Shown here: in pieces, positions 42,821 to 51,812 of the stretch | Numbering within the stretch: the stretch's first letter is position 1 | Layout: each line of letters starts with the position of its first letter | Source of the DNA: an uncultured Clostridia bacterium | GTDB lineage: Bacteria > Bacillota > Clostridia > Oscillospirales > CAG-382 | Direction of reading: 5' to 3' | Length of the DNA: 64,000 nucleotides | Assembly: GCA_947630765.1 (NCBI GenBank) | Contig: CANRIX010000006.1 | Coordinates: 1 to 64,000, forward strand | Notes under the pieces: model-generated | Seen by the model: only the letters and a program-made list of their open reading frames with translations | Told to the model about the DNA's origin: nothing | Database searches by the model: none | Program-made: the position numbers and the translations under genes

Positions 42821-43657
42821 TCACACGACCCTCGGGATCGGCAGCTTGTTGACGACGGCGGTGTAGTTCCGGCGGTAGTCGTCGTAGCGGAGTGCGCGGC
42901 GACCGGCCTGCGGCATGCGGCGCACCTCGTACAGGAACGGCCCGCCGTACCCGGCGTCCTCGAGCAGGGAGACGAGCGTGGGCCAGTCATTCAGCCCCTC
43001 GCCGGGCAAAAGGTGCCGCTCGTCGACGAAATCGTAATCCGAGACGTGCAGCGTGACGAACCTGCGCCCGAGCGCACGGATGTACGCCGGGTTGCGGTCC
43101 GGCCCGCCGAGCAGGTGGTTCGTGTCGAAGCAGAGCCGGAGCCGCTCGTCGGCTTCCAGCAGGAACGACATCTCCTCGAGCGTCGACCCGATGCAGGTCC
43201 GCGGCAGGTCCTCGACGGCGACGACCACGCCGCAGGCGGCGGCAAATTCCGCGAGCAGGGCGAGGCTTTCCTGCACGCACTTCAGCCGTTCCGCACGCTC
43301 GGACGCGGGGATCGGCTCGGCGCTCGGATGCACCACGGCGACGCGGGTTCCCGCGTCGGACGCGCGGGCGAGCAGCTCCGCGTGTGCGGAAACCGTGTTC
43401 GCGCGGACGGACGCGTCGAGCGACGACAGGTCGTTTACCTCAAACGGCAGGAACGGCAGGTGCACCGACCGCACCTCGACCCCGTACCGTTCGGAGAGCG
43501 CCTGTAATTCCTTCCACCGAATGGACGGGTAGACCTCCCACGGCAGGGACACCTCCATGACGGCAATGCCCGCGTCGGCATAGGCGGCGAACACCTCCTC
43601 GGCGACCGAGTCGGACGCGCAGGTGGAAAGCCCTAACTTCCAGTCGGACGCACGCAT
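42821..43657 (-). CDS. Sugar phosphate isomerase/epimerase-like TIM barrel protein
   Basis: A 278-residue xylose-isomerase-like TIM barrel (AP-endonuclease-2 superfamily). Landmarks are LGLSTCASDSV at the start, GIAVMEVSLPW, VRSVHLPFLPF, VAVVHPSAEP, VVVAVEDLPRT with the conserved metal-binding Glu, LCFDTNHLLGG with Asp and His, and FVTLHVSDYDF. These metal-ligand positions are all present, so an active enzyme is likely, but the family covers isomerases, epimerases and hydrolases and the substrate cannot be assigned. It ends 2 bp from a P repeat and begins 6 bp after the PRPP synthetase stop, so the two are co-transcribed. Confidence 0.85.
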   Translation of the reverse strand: MRASDWKLGLSTCASDSVAEEVFAAYADAGIAVMEVSLPWEVYPSIRWKELQALSERYGVEVRSVHLPFLPFEVNDLSSLDASVRANTVSAHAELLARASDAGTRVAVVHPSAEPIPASERAERLKCVQESLALLAEFAAACGVVVAVEDLPRTCIGSTLEEMSFLLEADERLRLCFDTNHLLGGPDRNPAYIRALGRRFVTLHVSDYDFVDERHLLPGEGLNDWPTLVSLLEDAGYGGPFLYEVRRMPQAGRRALRYDDYRRNYTAVVNKLPIPRVV

Positions 43658-43663
43658 GGCGGT

Positions 43664-44776
43664 TCAGACGGTCTGCCGGTGCTTGAGCAGGCGGCGAATC
43701 CGCCCGGTGCAGTCCAGCAGGGGGGAGAGGGACTCGTCGTTGTTGAGCGTGTGGGCGATCTTCGCGATGAACTTCGACAGGTCCACCCGCACCAGCCACG
43801 GACGGTCGAGATAGGTCTCGGGAATGTAGGAGAGGTTGGTCGTGTAGAACCGGGCGAGCTTGCCCTCCTCGTAGAGCTTGTCGAACGCCTCGACCCCTTC
43901 GGTGAAGAAGGCGAAGGTCGTGACGGCATAGATCTCCTTGGCGTTGCGCTTGACCGCCTCGTTGACCACCTCGACGATGGACTGCCCGGAGGCGAGCATA
44001 TCGTCGATGATCATGACCCGCTTGCCGTCGAGCGGACCGCCGATGTACTCGTGCTGCACGATCGGGTTTTTGCCGTTGACGATGCGGGTGCGGTCGCGCC
44101 GCTTGTAGAACATGCCGACGTCCAGCCCGAGGACGCTCGCGTAGTAGACGGCGCGGTCCATGGCGCCCGTGTCCGGGCTGATGATGGTCATGTTGTCCTT
44201 GAAGATGTCGTCGCCCTCCTTGGAGATGAAGGTCTTGAGGATGGAATAGGTCGGGAAGACGTTCTCGAACGACGTGCCGGGAATGGCGTTGCAGATGTTC
44301 GGGTCGTGCGCGTCGAAGGTCAGGATCGCTTCCACGCCGATGTTCTGCAGCTCCTCGAGCGCGACGGCGCAGTCCAGCGACTCGCGCCCCTTGCGGCGGT
44401 GCTGCCGGGACGCGTAGAGCAGGGGCATGATGACCGTGATGCGGCTCGCCTTGCCCCCGATGGCGGAAACCACCCGCTTGATGTCCTGAAAATGCTCGTC
44501 CGGCCCCATGCGGTTCTCATACCCGAACATCGTGTAGGTGCAATGGTAATTCCCGACGTCGGTGAGGATGTAGAGGTCCTTCCCGCGCACCGAATCGAGG
44601 ATGCGCACCTTGCCCTCCCCGTTGTTGAAGCGGACCTCCTCCGTCGGGATGATGTAGCTGAGATCCTTGTCCTTCTCCCCGCGAAGCTCCTTGAGCCAAT
44701 TGTCCACCTTTTGACCGAGCTCCTTACAGTTGTCCATGACGATCAGCCCAAGCCCGCCGTTGCTTCCGTTTGCCAT
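43664..44776 (-). CDS. prs: Ribose-phosphate pyrophosphokinase
   Basis: A 370-residue PRPP synthetase, making 5-phosphoribosyl diphosphate from ribose 5-phosphate and ATP for nucleotide, His and Trp synthesis. It is longer than the usual 310-320 residues, with an extended N-terminus. Typical motifs are MPLLYASRQHRRKGRES (the ATP/flexible-loop region), LTFDAHDPNICNA, ISPDTGAMDRAVYYA and the PRPP-binding loop VMIIDDMLASGQS. The form resembles the longer clostridial Prs variants rather than the classic enzyme. ATG 44776 has AAAGGAGCAGG upstream, and a good promoter lies at 44820-44848. Confidence 0.9.
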   Translation of the reverse strand: MANGSNGGLGLIVMDNCKELGQKVDNWLKELRGEKDKDLSYIIPTEEVRFNNGEGKVRILDSVRGKDLYILTDVGNYHCTYTMFGYENRMGPDEHFQDIKRVVSAIGGKASRITVIMPLLYASRQHRRKGRESLDCAVALEELQNIGVEAILTFDAHDPNICNAIPGTSFENVFPTYSILKTFISKEGDDIFKDNMTIISPDTGAMDRAVYYASVLGLDVGMFYKRRDRTRIVNGKNPIVQHEYIGGPLDGKRVMIIDDMLASGQSIVEVVNEAVKRNAKEIYAVTTFAFFTEGVEAFDKLYEEGKLARFYTTNLSYIPETYLDRPWLVRVDLSKFIAKIAHTLNNDESLSPLLDCTGRIRRLLKHRQTV

Positions 44777-44819
44777 CTTCCTGCTCCTTTGATTCGATTG
44801 AAACCGTTTGTCTACCTAC

Positions 44820-44848
44820 ATTATAAAATACCCGCTCGGTTTTGTCCA
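44820..44848 (-). promoter_or_regulatory. Sigma-A promoter of prs
   Basis: On the minus strand TGGACA (44848-44843) and TATAAT (44825-44820) are 17 bp apart. Confidence 0.8.
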
Positions 44849-44976
44849 TAGCCGTATTCCACAAATCCGTCCCTTTTTTTCGGGGATTTTACCAAAAAAT
44901 CGCCGATACCCCGCAAACCGGCGAAAAACCGCCCGCAAAATGGACGAAAAAACTCCGTTCGTTCACAAAAAAGCAA

Positions 44977-45029
44977 TTGACAAACCCCGAAAACTGTGTT
45001 ATACTGGAAAAAAAGAGAACAAAAGTTCT
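44977..45029 (+). promoter_or_regulatory. recA promoter with LexA box
   Basis: TTGACA (44977-44982), 17 bp, TATACT (45000-45005). AGAAC-AAAA-GTTCT (45016-45029) lies just downstream, over the expected transcript start: the Firmicutes LexA site GAAC-N4-GTTC. The repressor gene itself is at 50645. Confidence 0.9.
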
Positions 45030-45052
45030 GTTTTCTCGGAAAGGATGCAGAA

Positions 45053-46129
45053 ATGGCGAAGGAAAAGGAAACCAAGGTGCCCAAAGAGGGGCAGGAAAAT
45101 AGGAAAGCGGCGCTGGAGATGGCGATCGCGCAGATCGAAAAGCAAAACGGAAAAGGGTCGATCATGCGGCTGGGCGAGCGGATGGATATGGGGGTCACGG
45201 GCGTGCCGACCGGCTCGATCTCGCTGGACGTGGCGCTGGGCATCGGCGGCGTCCCGCGCGGGCGCATCGTCGAGATCTACGGCCCGGAGTCCTCGGGCAA
45301 AACCACCATCGCCCTGCACATCATCGCCGAAGTGCAGAAGCGGGGCGGGGAAGCGGCGTTCATCGACGCGGAGCACGCGCTCGACCCGGTCTACGCCAAG
45401 GCGCTCGGCGTGCAGCTGGACGACCTGCTGGTCTCCCAGCCGGACGACGGCGAGCAGGCGCTGGAGATCACGGAAGCGCTGATCCGTTCCGGCGCGATCG
45501 ACGTGGTGGTCATCGACTCGGTCGCGGCGCTGGTGCCGCGCATGGAGCTGGAGGGCGACATGGGCGCGTCCCACGTCGGTCTGCAGGCGCGTCTGATGTC
45601 GCAGGCGCTTCGTATGCTCAAAGGGCCGATCTCCAAGACCAACTGCATCCTCATCTTCATCAACCAGCTTCGGCAGAAGGTCGGCGTGGTCTACGGCAAC
45701 CCGGAGGTCACGACCGGCGGGCAGGCGTTGAAGTACTACGCTTCGGTGCGCATCGACGTGCGCAAGGTCGCCCAGCTCGGCACGGGGGACGAGGTCTACG
45801 GCAACCACGTCCGCTGCAAGGTGGTCAAGAATAAGGTCGCCCCGCCGTTCCGCACCGCGGAATTCGACATCATCTACGGCAAGGGCATCTCCAAGGAGAG
45901 CGAGATCATCGAGCTCGGCGTCAAGTGCGGGATCCTCGAAAAGAGCGGCGGCTGGCTGTCCTACAACGGCGAAAAGCTCGGCAACGGCAAGGACAAGGTC
46001 AGGACCGTGCTGTGCGAGGATAAGCAGCTCGCCGAGGAGCTGGAAGAGAAGATCAAGGCGTACTACCGCGGCAACCCCGAGGAGATCGGCGGGCCGGACG
46101 CGCCCGAAGCCGATCCGGACGCCGAATAA
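45053..46129 (+). CDS. recA: Recombinase RecA
   Basis: A 358-residue RecA, the strand-exchange recombinase and co-protease for LexA. The P-loop is GPESSGKT (77-84), followed by [38 protein letters not shown], the L1/L2 region ([40 protein letters not shown]) and [12 protein letters not shown]. The C-terminal tail is acidic, as usual. ATG 45053 follows GGAAAGGATG. A LexA box covers the transcript start, so DNA damage should induce it. recX follows after 6 bp in the same direction. Confidence 0.98.
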   Translation: MAKEKETKVPKEGQENRKAALEMAIAQIEKQNGKGSIMRLGERMDMGVTGVPTGSISLDVALGIGGVPRGRIVEIYGPESSGKTTIALHIIAEVQKRGGEAAFIDAEHALDPVYAKALGVQLDDLLVSQPDDGEQALEITEALIRSGAIDVVVIDSVAALVPRMELEGDMGASHVGLQARLMSQALRMLKGPISKTNCILIFINQLRQKVGVVYGNPEVTTGGQALKYYASVRIDVRKVAQLGTGDEVYGNHVRCKVVKNKVAPPFRTAEFDIIYGKGISKESEIIELGVKCGILEKSGGWLSYNGEKLGNGKDKVRTVLCEDKQLAEELEEKIKAYYRGNPEEIGGPDAPEADPDAE

Positions 46130-46135
46130 ACCGCC

Positions 46136-46762
46136 GTGTACATCGTTGAACGGCTGAAGGTCGTCGAGGAGCGGCACGAAGCCACGGTCGTCCTGCGCCC
46201 GGAGGGCGGGGGAACGGCGGAGACCGTCCGCCTGACCGTCCCGGACTGCGAAGCCTTGGGGCTTGCGGAGGGAGCGGTCCTTTCGGAGGAATCGCGGGAC
46301 GCGGTCCTCGCGTCGGCGGAGAAGCTCGCCTGCGTGCAGAAGGCGCTTTCGCTTCTGTCCTACGGCGACTATTCCTCCCGCCGGCTGACGGAGAAGCTGC
46401 GTCGGCATTTCCCGCCGGAGGTCTGCGTGCGGACGGTCGAACTGCTGAAAGCGCGCGGCTACGTCGACGACGACCGCCTCGCGGCGCGGTACGCGCAGTC
46501 CTACGCGCGTATCCGCTGCTACGGGCCGATGCGCATCCGGCAGGAGCTGTTCGGCAAGGGCTTTTCCGCCGACGTGGTCGCCCGTGCGGTCGAACCCTAC
46601 GCGGAGGAGGACCACGGCGAACGCATCGCGGAGCTGCTCGAACGGAAATTCCCGTCGGCGGACTTCTCCGACCCCGTCGTCCGCCGGAAAGCGTCGGAGT
46701 TCCTGCGCCGGAGCGGCTACGGCTGGGAGGAAATTTCCTCCTATTTTCGGGAAGCGTTCTGA
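46136..46762 (+). CDS. recX: Regulatory protein RecX
   Basis: A 208-residue helical protein that modulates RecA filaments. The three-helix RecX repeats are visible: ALSLLSYGDYSSRRLTEKLR, LKARGYVDDDRLAARYAQSY, YGPMRIRQELFGKGFSADVV, and the last repeat FLRRSGYGWEEISSYFREAF. The first 70 residues are a variable N-terminal region. GTG at 46136 begins 6 bp after the recA stop. It lacks a strong RBS of its own, so it is probably translated by coupling. SOS induction would follow from the recA promoter. Confidence 0.92.
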   Translation: MYIVERLKVVEERHEATVVLRPEGGGTAETVRLTVPDCEALGLAEGAVLSEESRDAVLASAEKLACVQKALSLLSYGDYSSRRLTEKLRRHFPPEVCVRTVELLKARGYVDDDRLAARYAQSYARIRCYGPMRIRQELFGKGFSADVVARAVEPYAEEDHGERIAELLERKFPSADFSDPVVRRKASEFLRRSGYGWEEISSYFREAF

Positions 46763-46796
46763 CGCGTCCGGCATATACTGGTTTGGGAGAAAAACA

Positions 46797-48128
46797 ATGG
46801 AAGAGAAAATCAAGGTGGGGTTCGTGTCCCTCGGCTGCCCGAAGAATCTGCTGAATACCGAGCGCATGCTTTCCCTGCTTGCAAACGACGGCTTCGAGCT
46901 GGTCGCGGAGGAAACCGAGGCGGACGTGGTGGTGATCAACACCTGCGCCTTCATCGAAAGCGCCAAGAAGGAGGCCATCGACAATATCCTCGACGTCGCC
47001 TGGCTCAAGGAGCACCACACCCTCAAGGGCATCGTCGTGACCGGCTGCCTGCCGCAGCGGTACGGCGAGGAGATCTTCAAGGAGCTTCCCGAGGTCAACT
47101 GCATCCTCGGGACCGGCTCGTTCGACCGCATCTGCGAAGCGGTCCGCGCCGCGTACGAGGGGCGGAGCTTCCGCGCCGTCGACCCGGTGGAGCGGTGCGC
47201 GCTCGGCGGGGAACGGGTCGTGACGACCCCCGCCCATTTCGCGTACCTGCAGATCGCCGAAGGGTGCGACAACTGCTGCACCTACTGCGTCATCCCGTCC
47301 CTGCGCGGGCGGTACCGCAGCCGCCCGATGGGCGAACTGCTCGAGGAAGCGAAGGAGCTCGCCTCCCTCGGCGTCCGGGAGCTCTGCCTCGTCGCGCAGG
47401 ACACGACCCGCTACGGCGAGGACCTGTACGGGACGTACTGTCTCGACAGCCTGCTGACCGCCCTGTCGGAGATCGACGGCATCGAATGGCTTCGGGTGCT
47501 CTACTGCTACCCCGACCGTATCACGGACGGACTGATCGACGTTTTCGCGAACAATCCGAAGGTCGTCAAGTACATCGACCTGCCGATCCAGCACATCGAC
47601 GACGAGATCCTCCGCCGCATGAACCGCCGGGACACCCGTGCGGGCATCGAGGAGGTCGTCCGCAAGCTGCGCGAACGGGTGGACGGCATCATCCTGCGCA
47701 CGACGGTCATCGTCGGCTTCCCGGGCGAAACGGAGAAGCAGTTTGGCGAGCTGCGGGATTTCCTGAAGGAAACGCGGTTCGAGCGGCTCGGCGCGTTCGC
47801 CTATTCCCGCGAGGAGGGGACGCCGGCGTACGACCTGCCGGACCAGGTCCCGGAAAAGACCAAGCAGAAGCGCCTGGATATCCTCATGGCGCAGCAGGAG
47901 CGCATTCACAACGAATGCAACGAACGCTTCCTCGGGCGGACGCTCAAGGTCCTCTGCGAGGGCTACGACCAGGTCGCCGAGCGGTTCTACGGGCGTTCCT
48001 ATGCCGACGCCTACGACATCGACGGCAAAATCTACTTCTCGTCCCCCCGCATCGTCCGGGAAGGGGAGTTCGTGGACGTGACCGTCGGGGAGGTGCTGGA
48101 TTACGACCTGCTCGGGCGGGCGAACTGA
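46797..48128 (+). CDS. rimO: Ribosomal protein S12 methylthiotransferase RimO
   Basis: A 443-residue radical-SAM enzyme that adds a methylthio group to Asp of ribosomal protein S12. The N-terminal MTTase domain has FVSLGCPKNLLNTERM and INTCAFIESAKKEAID, with the Cys ligands of the second iron-sulfur cluster (the third is in VTGCLPQRY). The radical-SAM motif CDNCCTYC has its CxxxCxxC cysteines at 157, 161 and 164. The C-terminal TRAM domain begins near 375. RimO rather than MiaB is indicated by the N-terminal SLGCPKN and by length. ATG 46797 follows TTGGGAGAAAAAC. It is placed between recX and pgsA, an order common in clostridia. Confidence 0.95.
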   Translation: MEEKIKVGFVSLGCPKNLLNTERMLSLLANDGFELVAEETEADVVVINTCAFIESAKKEAIDNILDVAWLKEHHTLKGIVVTGCLPQRYGEEIFKELPEVNCILGTGSFDRICEAVRAAYEGRSFRAVDPVERCALGGERVVTTPAHFAYLQIAEGCDNCCTYCVIPSLRGRYRSRPMGELLEEAKELASLGVRELCLVAQDTTRYGEDLYGTYCLDSLLTALSEIDGIEWLRVLYCYPDRITDGLIDVFANNPKVVKYIDLPIQHIDDEILRRMNRRDTRAGIEEVVRKLRERVDGIILRTTVIVGFPGETEKQFGELRDFLKETRFERLGAFAYSREEGTPAYDLPDQVPEKTKQKRLDILMAQQERIHNECNERFLGRTLKVLCEGYDQVAERFYGRSYADAYDIDGKIYFSSPRIVREGEFVDVTVGEVLDYDLLGRAN

Positions 48129-48147
48129 ACAATAAGGAGGGGTGTCC

Positions 48148-48777
48148 TTGAACACACCGAACAAACTGACCCTGTTCCGCATCTGCTGTATCCCGGTTTT
48201 CATCCTGCTCGCGGTCTACGACTTCTTCCCGTTCGACGACGGGGCGGTCGACTGGTGCAGTCGGCTGTCGGCGTTCGCGGTCTTTGTCGTCGCGTCGCTG
48301 ACGGACTTCCTCGACGGCCATATCGCCCGCAAGCGCGGTCTGGTGACGGATTTCGGCAAGTTCATGGACCCGCTGGCGGATAAATTCCTCGTGCTGGGCG
48401 CACTGTTCTCGCTGTGCGTGTCGTCGTACGCGTTCGACTACGGTTCGGCGTACGCGGGCGGGTGCGTCCCGCCGGAGCTGCTGCGGCAGGCGTACTTCTG
48501 GGGCGCCGTCGTGGTGCTGTTCCGGGAGCTGGCGGTCACGTCCATGCGGCTGGTCGTCGCCAAGAGCGGCGTGGTCGTCGCGGCGAATCTGCTCGGCAAG
48601 ATCAAGACGAACACGCAGATCATCTGCGTCTGTGCCCTGCTGATCGAACCGATCCTCCTGCCGTTCTGCCGGGGCTGGTTTTCGCTGGCGACGGTCGTCG
48701 TCATGTCGTTCTTCACCGTCTGGTCCGGCGTGAACTACCTGCGTTCCTATTGGAAGTATTTAGACCCCAAAAAGTAA
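48148..48777 (+). CDS. pgsA: CDP-diacylglycerol-glycerol-3-phosphate 3-phosphatidyltransferase
   Basis: A 209-residue membrane enzyme committing CDP-diacylglycerol to phosphatidylglycerol synthesis. The CDP-alcohol phosphotransferase motif is intact: DFLDGHIARKRG followed by DFGKFMDPLADK (DGxxAR-x8-G-x3-D-x3-D). About five membrane helices are predicted, starting with LTLFRICCIPVFILLAVY. I choose TTG 48148 as start because AAGGAGGGG lies at the right distance; GTG 48142 overlaps that RBS. The gene follows rimO after 19 bp and precedes cysS. Confidence 0.92.
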   Translation: MNTPNKLTLFRICCIPVFILLAVYDFFPFDDGAVDWCSRLSAFAVFVVASLTDFLDGHIARKRGLVTDFGKFMDPLADKFLVLGALFSLCVSSYAFDYGSAYAGGCVPPELLRQAYFWGAVVVLFRELAVTSMRLVVAKSGVVVAANLLGKIKTNTQIICVCALLIEPILLPFCRGWFSLATVVVMSFFTVWSGVNYLRSYWKYLDPKK

Positions 48778-48814
48778 ACATATCGTCGTTTTTGCAAAAG
48801 GAAAGAGAGCATCC

Positions 48815-50242
48815 ATGGCAACCATCCAACTGTATAACAGCCTTACGCGCACGGTCGACCCGTTCGTCACCTGCGAACCCGGCGTGGTCCGCATGTACAC
48901 CTGCGGCCCGACCGTCTACCACTACGCACACATCGGCAACCTGCGCACGTACCTGATGGAGGACGTGCTGGACCGCTTCTTCCGCTGGTCGGGGTACGAC
49001 GTGCGGCGCATCATGAACATCACCGACGTCGGGCATCTGACGAGCGACGCGGACACGGGCGAGGATAAGATGCTCGCCGGCGCCCGCCGGGAGCATAAGA
49101 CCGTGCTGGAGATCGCGAAATTCTATACCGACGCGTTCTTCGAGGACTGCCGCAAGCTGCGCATCCGCCGCCCCGACGTCGTCCAGCCCGCGACCGGCTG
49201 CGTCCCGGAGATGATCCGTCTGGTCGAGGGACTGCTGGAAAAGGGGTTCGCCTACGAGGCGGGCGGGAACATCTATTTCGACACGTCCAAACTGCCGAAC
49301 TACCACGTTTTCCTCCGCCACCGCGAGGAAAACCTCGAGGTCGGCGTGCGCGAGGGGGTGAGCGAGGACGGCAACAAGCGCAACAAGGGGGATTTCGTGC
49401 TGTGGTTCACGAAGTCCAAATTCGAGGACCAGGAGCTCAAATGGGAAAGCCCATGGGGGCTCGGCTACCCCGGCTGGCACATCGAATGCTCCGCCATCGC
49501 CATCAAGTACGGCGGCGAGCGGCTGGACCTGCACTGCGGCGGGATCGACAACCAGTTCCCCCACCATACCAACGAGATCGCCCAAAGCGAAGCCTACCTC
49601 GGGCATCCGTGGTGCCCGCAATGGTTCCATGTGCACCATTTGACGACCGAGGGCGGGAAGATGAGCAAGTCGTCCGGGGAATTTTTGACGCTTTCCCTGC
49701 TCGAGGAGAAGGGCTATTCCGCGATGGACTACCGCTTCTTCTGTCTGCAGTCGCATTACCGCCGTTCGCTGCTGTTCAGCTATCCGAACCTCGACAACGC
49801 GAAGTCCGCCTACCGCCGTCTGGTCGAGCGCGTCGCGTCGGTCGCGGACGCGCCGGGCGAGCCGGACGGGGACGCCGTTGCCGCGTGGCGGGAGACGTTC
49901 GCGTCGGCGCTCGGCGACGATTTGAACACGTCCATGGCGCTGACGGTGCTGTATGACCTGCTGAAATCTGCGGAGACCGCCGCGACCAAGCGTGCGCTGG
50001 TCGCTTCGTTCGACGAGGTGCTCTCCCTCGGACTGCTCGACGGGGCAAACGCTTTGCGGGATGCGGACGCGCCCGCCGCCGACGGGGAGGAGGACGCACG
50101 CATCCGCGCCCTGCTCGACCGCCGTGCGGAGGCGAAAAAGGCGAAGAACTTCGCCGAAGCGGACGCGATTCGCGACCAACTCAAGGCGGAGGGCATCCAG
50201 ATCATCGACACCCCGCAGGGCGCGGTATGGAAGAAGCTGTGA
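48815..50242 (+). CDS. cysS: Cysteinyl-tRNA synthetase
   Basis: A 475-residue class I aminoacyl-tRNA synthetase. The N-terminal LYNSLTRTVDPF and the HIGH-type motif in YHYAHIGNLRTYL are followed by zinc-ligand residues in the central region (GWHIECSAI, HCGGIDNQFPHHTNE). The KMSKS motif appears in GGKMSKSSGEF (about 283-288). The C-terminal helical DALR-type domain ends in AVWKKL. ATG 48815 follows GGAAAGAG. The stop overlaps mrnC by 16 bp. A role together with the cysE-like gene in cysteine metabolism is only indirect. Confidence 0.97.
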   Translation: MATIQLYNSLTRTVDPFVTCEPGVVRMYTCGPTVYHYAHIGNLRTYLMEDVLDRFFRWSGYDVRRIMNITDVGHLTSDADTGEDKMLAGARREHKTVLEIAKFYTDAFFEDCRKLRIRRPDVVQPATGCVPEMIRLVEGLLEKGFAYEAGGNIYFDTSKLPNYHVFLRHREENLEVGVREGVSEDGNKRNKGDFVLWFTKSKFEDQELKWESPWGLGYPGWHIECSAIAIKYGGERLDLHCGGIDNQFPHHTNEIAQSEAYLGHPWCPQWFHVHHLTTEGGKMSKSSGEFLTLSLLEEKGYSAMDYRFFCLQSHYRRSLLFSYPNLDNAKSAYRRLVERVASVADAPGEPDGDAVAAWRETFASALGDDLNTSMALTVLYDLLKSAETAATKRALVASFDEVLSLGLLDGANALRDADAPAADGEEDARIRALLDRRAEAKKAKNFAEADAIRDQLKAEGIQIIDTPQGAVWKKL

Positions 50243-50652
50243 ACGGCGTCCGGCGGTCGGCGTATACCCCCCTCCAGCTCGCCTACCTCGGCGACGCGTA
50301 CTACGAGCTGCTCGCCCGGGCGTACCTGCTCGGAAACGGGGACTGCCGGCTGTCCGCCCTCAACGACGCGGTGCGGACGCTGGTGACGGCGGAGCGGCAG
50401 AGCGAGCTGCTCGAAGCGCTGCTTCCGCATCTGACGGAGGAGGAAGCCGACGTCTGCCGCGGCGGGCGAAACGCGAAAAGCGGGCACCGCGCCAAGAGCG
50501 CGTCCGCGATCGACTACCGGCGTGCGACCGGGCTGGAGAGTTTGTTCGGCTACCTTTGGCTGCACGGGCGGCAGGAACGCGCCGAAGCGCTCTTCCGGCT
50601 CTGCGCGGAATACGGACAAGCAACGGAAAGGAATGGTTCAACCGATGACTAA
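50227..50652 (+). CDS. mrnC: Mini-ribonuclease III
   Basis: A 141-residue Mini-III RNase: an RNase III catalytic domain without the double-stranded RNA-binding domain, which matures 23S rRNA ends. Visible motifs are LAYLGDAYYELLARAYLL, with the catalytic Asp in the LGDA(Y/V) signature, then RGRNAK-like RGGRNAKSGHRAK and YRRATGLESLFGYLWLHG, with the second acidic cluster (ATGLESLFG). It overlaps cysS by 16 bp and lexA by 8 bp. The cysS-mrnC order is conserved in Firmicutes, which supports the assignment. Confidence 0.93.
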   Translation: MEEAVNGVRRSAYTPLQLAYLGDAYYELLARAYLLGNGDCRLSALNDAVRTLVTAERQSELLEALLPHLTEEEADVCRGGRNAKSGHRAKSASAIDYRRATGLESLFGYLWLHGRQERAEALFRLCAEYGQATERNGSTDD

Positions 50653-51253
50653 GCTGACCGACAAGGAACTGCAGATCTACGAATATGTGCGGGATTGCAT
50701 CGAACAGAACGGATATGCCCCGGTGGTGCGCGACATCTGCGCCGCGCTCGGGATCCGTTCCACCTCGACGGTCCACGCGTACCTTCACCGGCTCGAAACC
50801 AAGGGCTACCTCAAGATGTCCGGCGGCAAGAGCCGCGCCATCCGCGTCGAAACCGAACTCGGTCCGGGCGGCGAAAAGACCCGCCGCGTGCCGATCCTCG
50901 GTCGCGTCACCGCCGGCAGCCCCATCCTCGCCGTCGAAAACTATGACGGGTATGTGGATTTCCCGATCGTCATGGCGCGGGGACGCGCGAACCTGTTCGC
51001 CCTGCGCGTCATGGGGGAAAGCATGATCGAAGCGGGCATCCTCGACGGCGACATCGTCGTGGTCGAGAGCGACCAGCGTGCCGACGACGGCGAGATCGTC
51101 GTCGCCATGATCGACAACGAGGCGACCGTCAAGCGCCTGTTCCACGACCGTGGGCGCATTCGCCTGCAGCCCGCCAATTCCGCCATGAAGCCCATTTACG
51201 CCGAGGATGTCACGGTGCTCGGTCGGGTGATTGCGAATTTCCGCTTTTACTGA
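50645..51253 (+). CDS. lexA: LexA repressor
   Basis: A 202-residue SOS repressor and self-cleaving protease. The N-terminal winged helix (1-65) reads LQIYEYVRDCIEQNGYAPVV and LGIRSTSTVHAYLHRLETKG. The cleavage site is Ala90-Gly91 in RVTAGSP. The serine-lysine dyad is Ser126 (GESM) and Lys163 (TVKRLF). It ends in ILGRVI-like VLGRVIANFRFY. The start overlaps mrnC by 8 bp, and an RBS GGAAAGG lies upstream. No LexA box precedes it, so it is not obviously autoregulated, whereas recA carries one. It is an odd location, as lexA is usually monocistronic. Confidence 0.96.
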   Translation: MTKLTDKELQIYEYVRDCIEQNGYAPVVRDICAALGIRSTSTVHAYLHRLETKGYLKMSGGKSRAIRVETELGPGGEKTRRVPILGRVTAGSPILAVENYDGYVDFPIVMARGRANLFALRVMGESMIEAGILDGDIVVVESDQRADDGEIVVAMIDNEATVKRLFHDRGRIRLQPANSAMKPIYAEDVTVLGRVIANFRFY

Positions 51254-51255
51254 TA

Positions 51256-51812
51256 ATTTCGGGTGGCAAACACGATCACTGCGACTCGGTTGTGGCTATG
51301 CCACAACCTCGCCTTGTTCCGCGTTTTCCCCCCGAATACCCCCCTTTCGTCGAAAAATGGCTCGGCTTGCGCCACTTCTGACGCCGCCTTCGCCGGTTTT
51401 CTCTTGCGGTGTCACTGCTTCGAACACGTTGTGTTCGAAGCGTGCGGCTGCATGTCCGCAGATTTGACGTCATTTCTGTGCGGGGAAGGTCCCCCGGCGC
51501 TCGGGTACGCATCAGAAAACGGCGTTTGCGCAAAAAAAGCACGTTCTACGGACACAAATGTGTCCGCAGGACGTTTTTCGCGTTGTTATACATTTTTATA
51601 CGAAAATTGGGTGCGGGCGAGCGCTCCGCGGGAGCAGGCGACAATCGGGTCGCAAAGGAAAAAACCGAGGAAGCACCAAGCAAAAATCCCGAGGCGGGAA
51701 GGCGAAATCTTTTCTATGACATACCCCCCAAAGTCAACGGAGTTGACTTTGCACTGCGGGGGTTTGGGGGTTGTCACAACCCCCAACGTACTCTTCGTAC
51801 CCCTCGTACCCT
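51256..51812 (-). repeat. Composite Q-P dispersed repeat (copies Q5 and P7)
   Basis: The gap holds a full composite on the minus strand. Q5 (about 51256-51560) begins TTTCGGGTGGCAAACACGAT three bases after the lexA stop. It shows the reverse complement of GGCGGCGTCAGAAGTGGCGC and AAGCCGAGCC, a TCGAACAC/GTGTTCGA hairpin and ATGTCCGCAGATTTGACG. P7 (about 51590-51812) has AAATTGGGTGCGGGCGAGCG, GCGACAATCGGGTCGC, GTCAACGGAGTTGAC and GGGTTGTCACAACCCCCAAC, and ends next to the stop of the leftward gene at 51813. Confidence 0.86.

Noticed and set aside
12904..51560. Insertion sequence with transposase behind the P/Q repeats
   Set aside because: No ORF in any copy encodes a transposase-like protein, and no consistent target duplication could be seen by eye.
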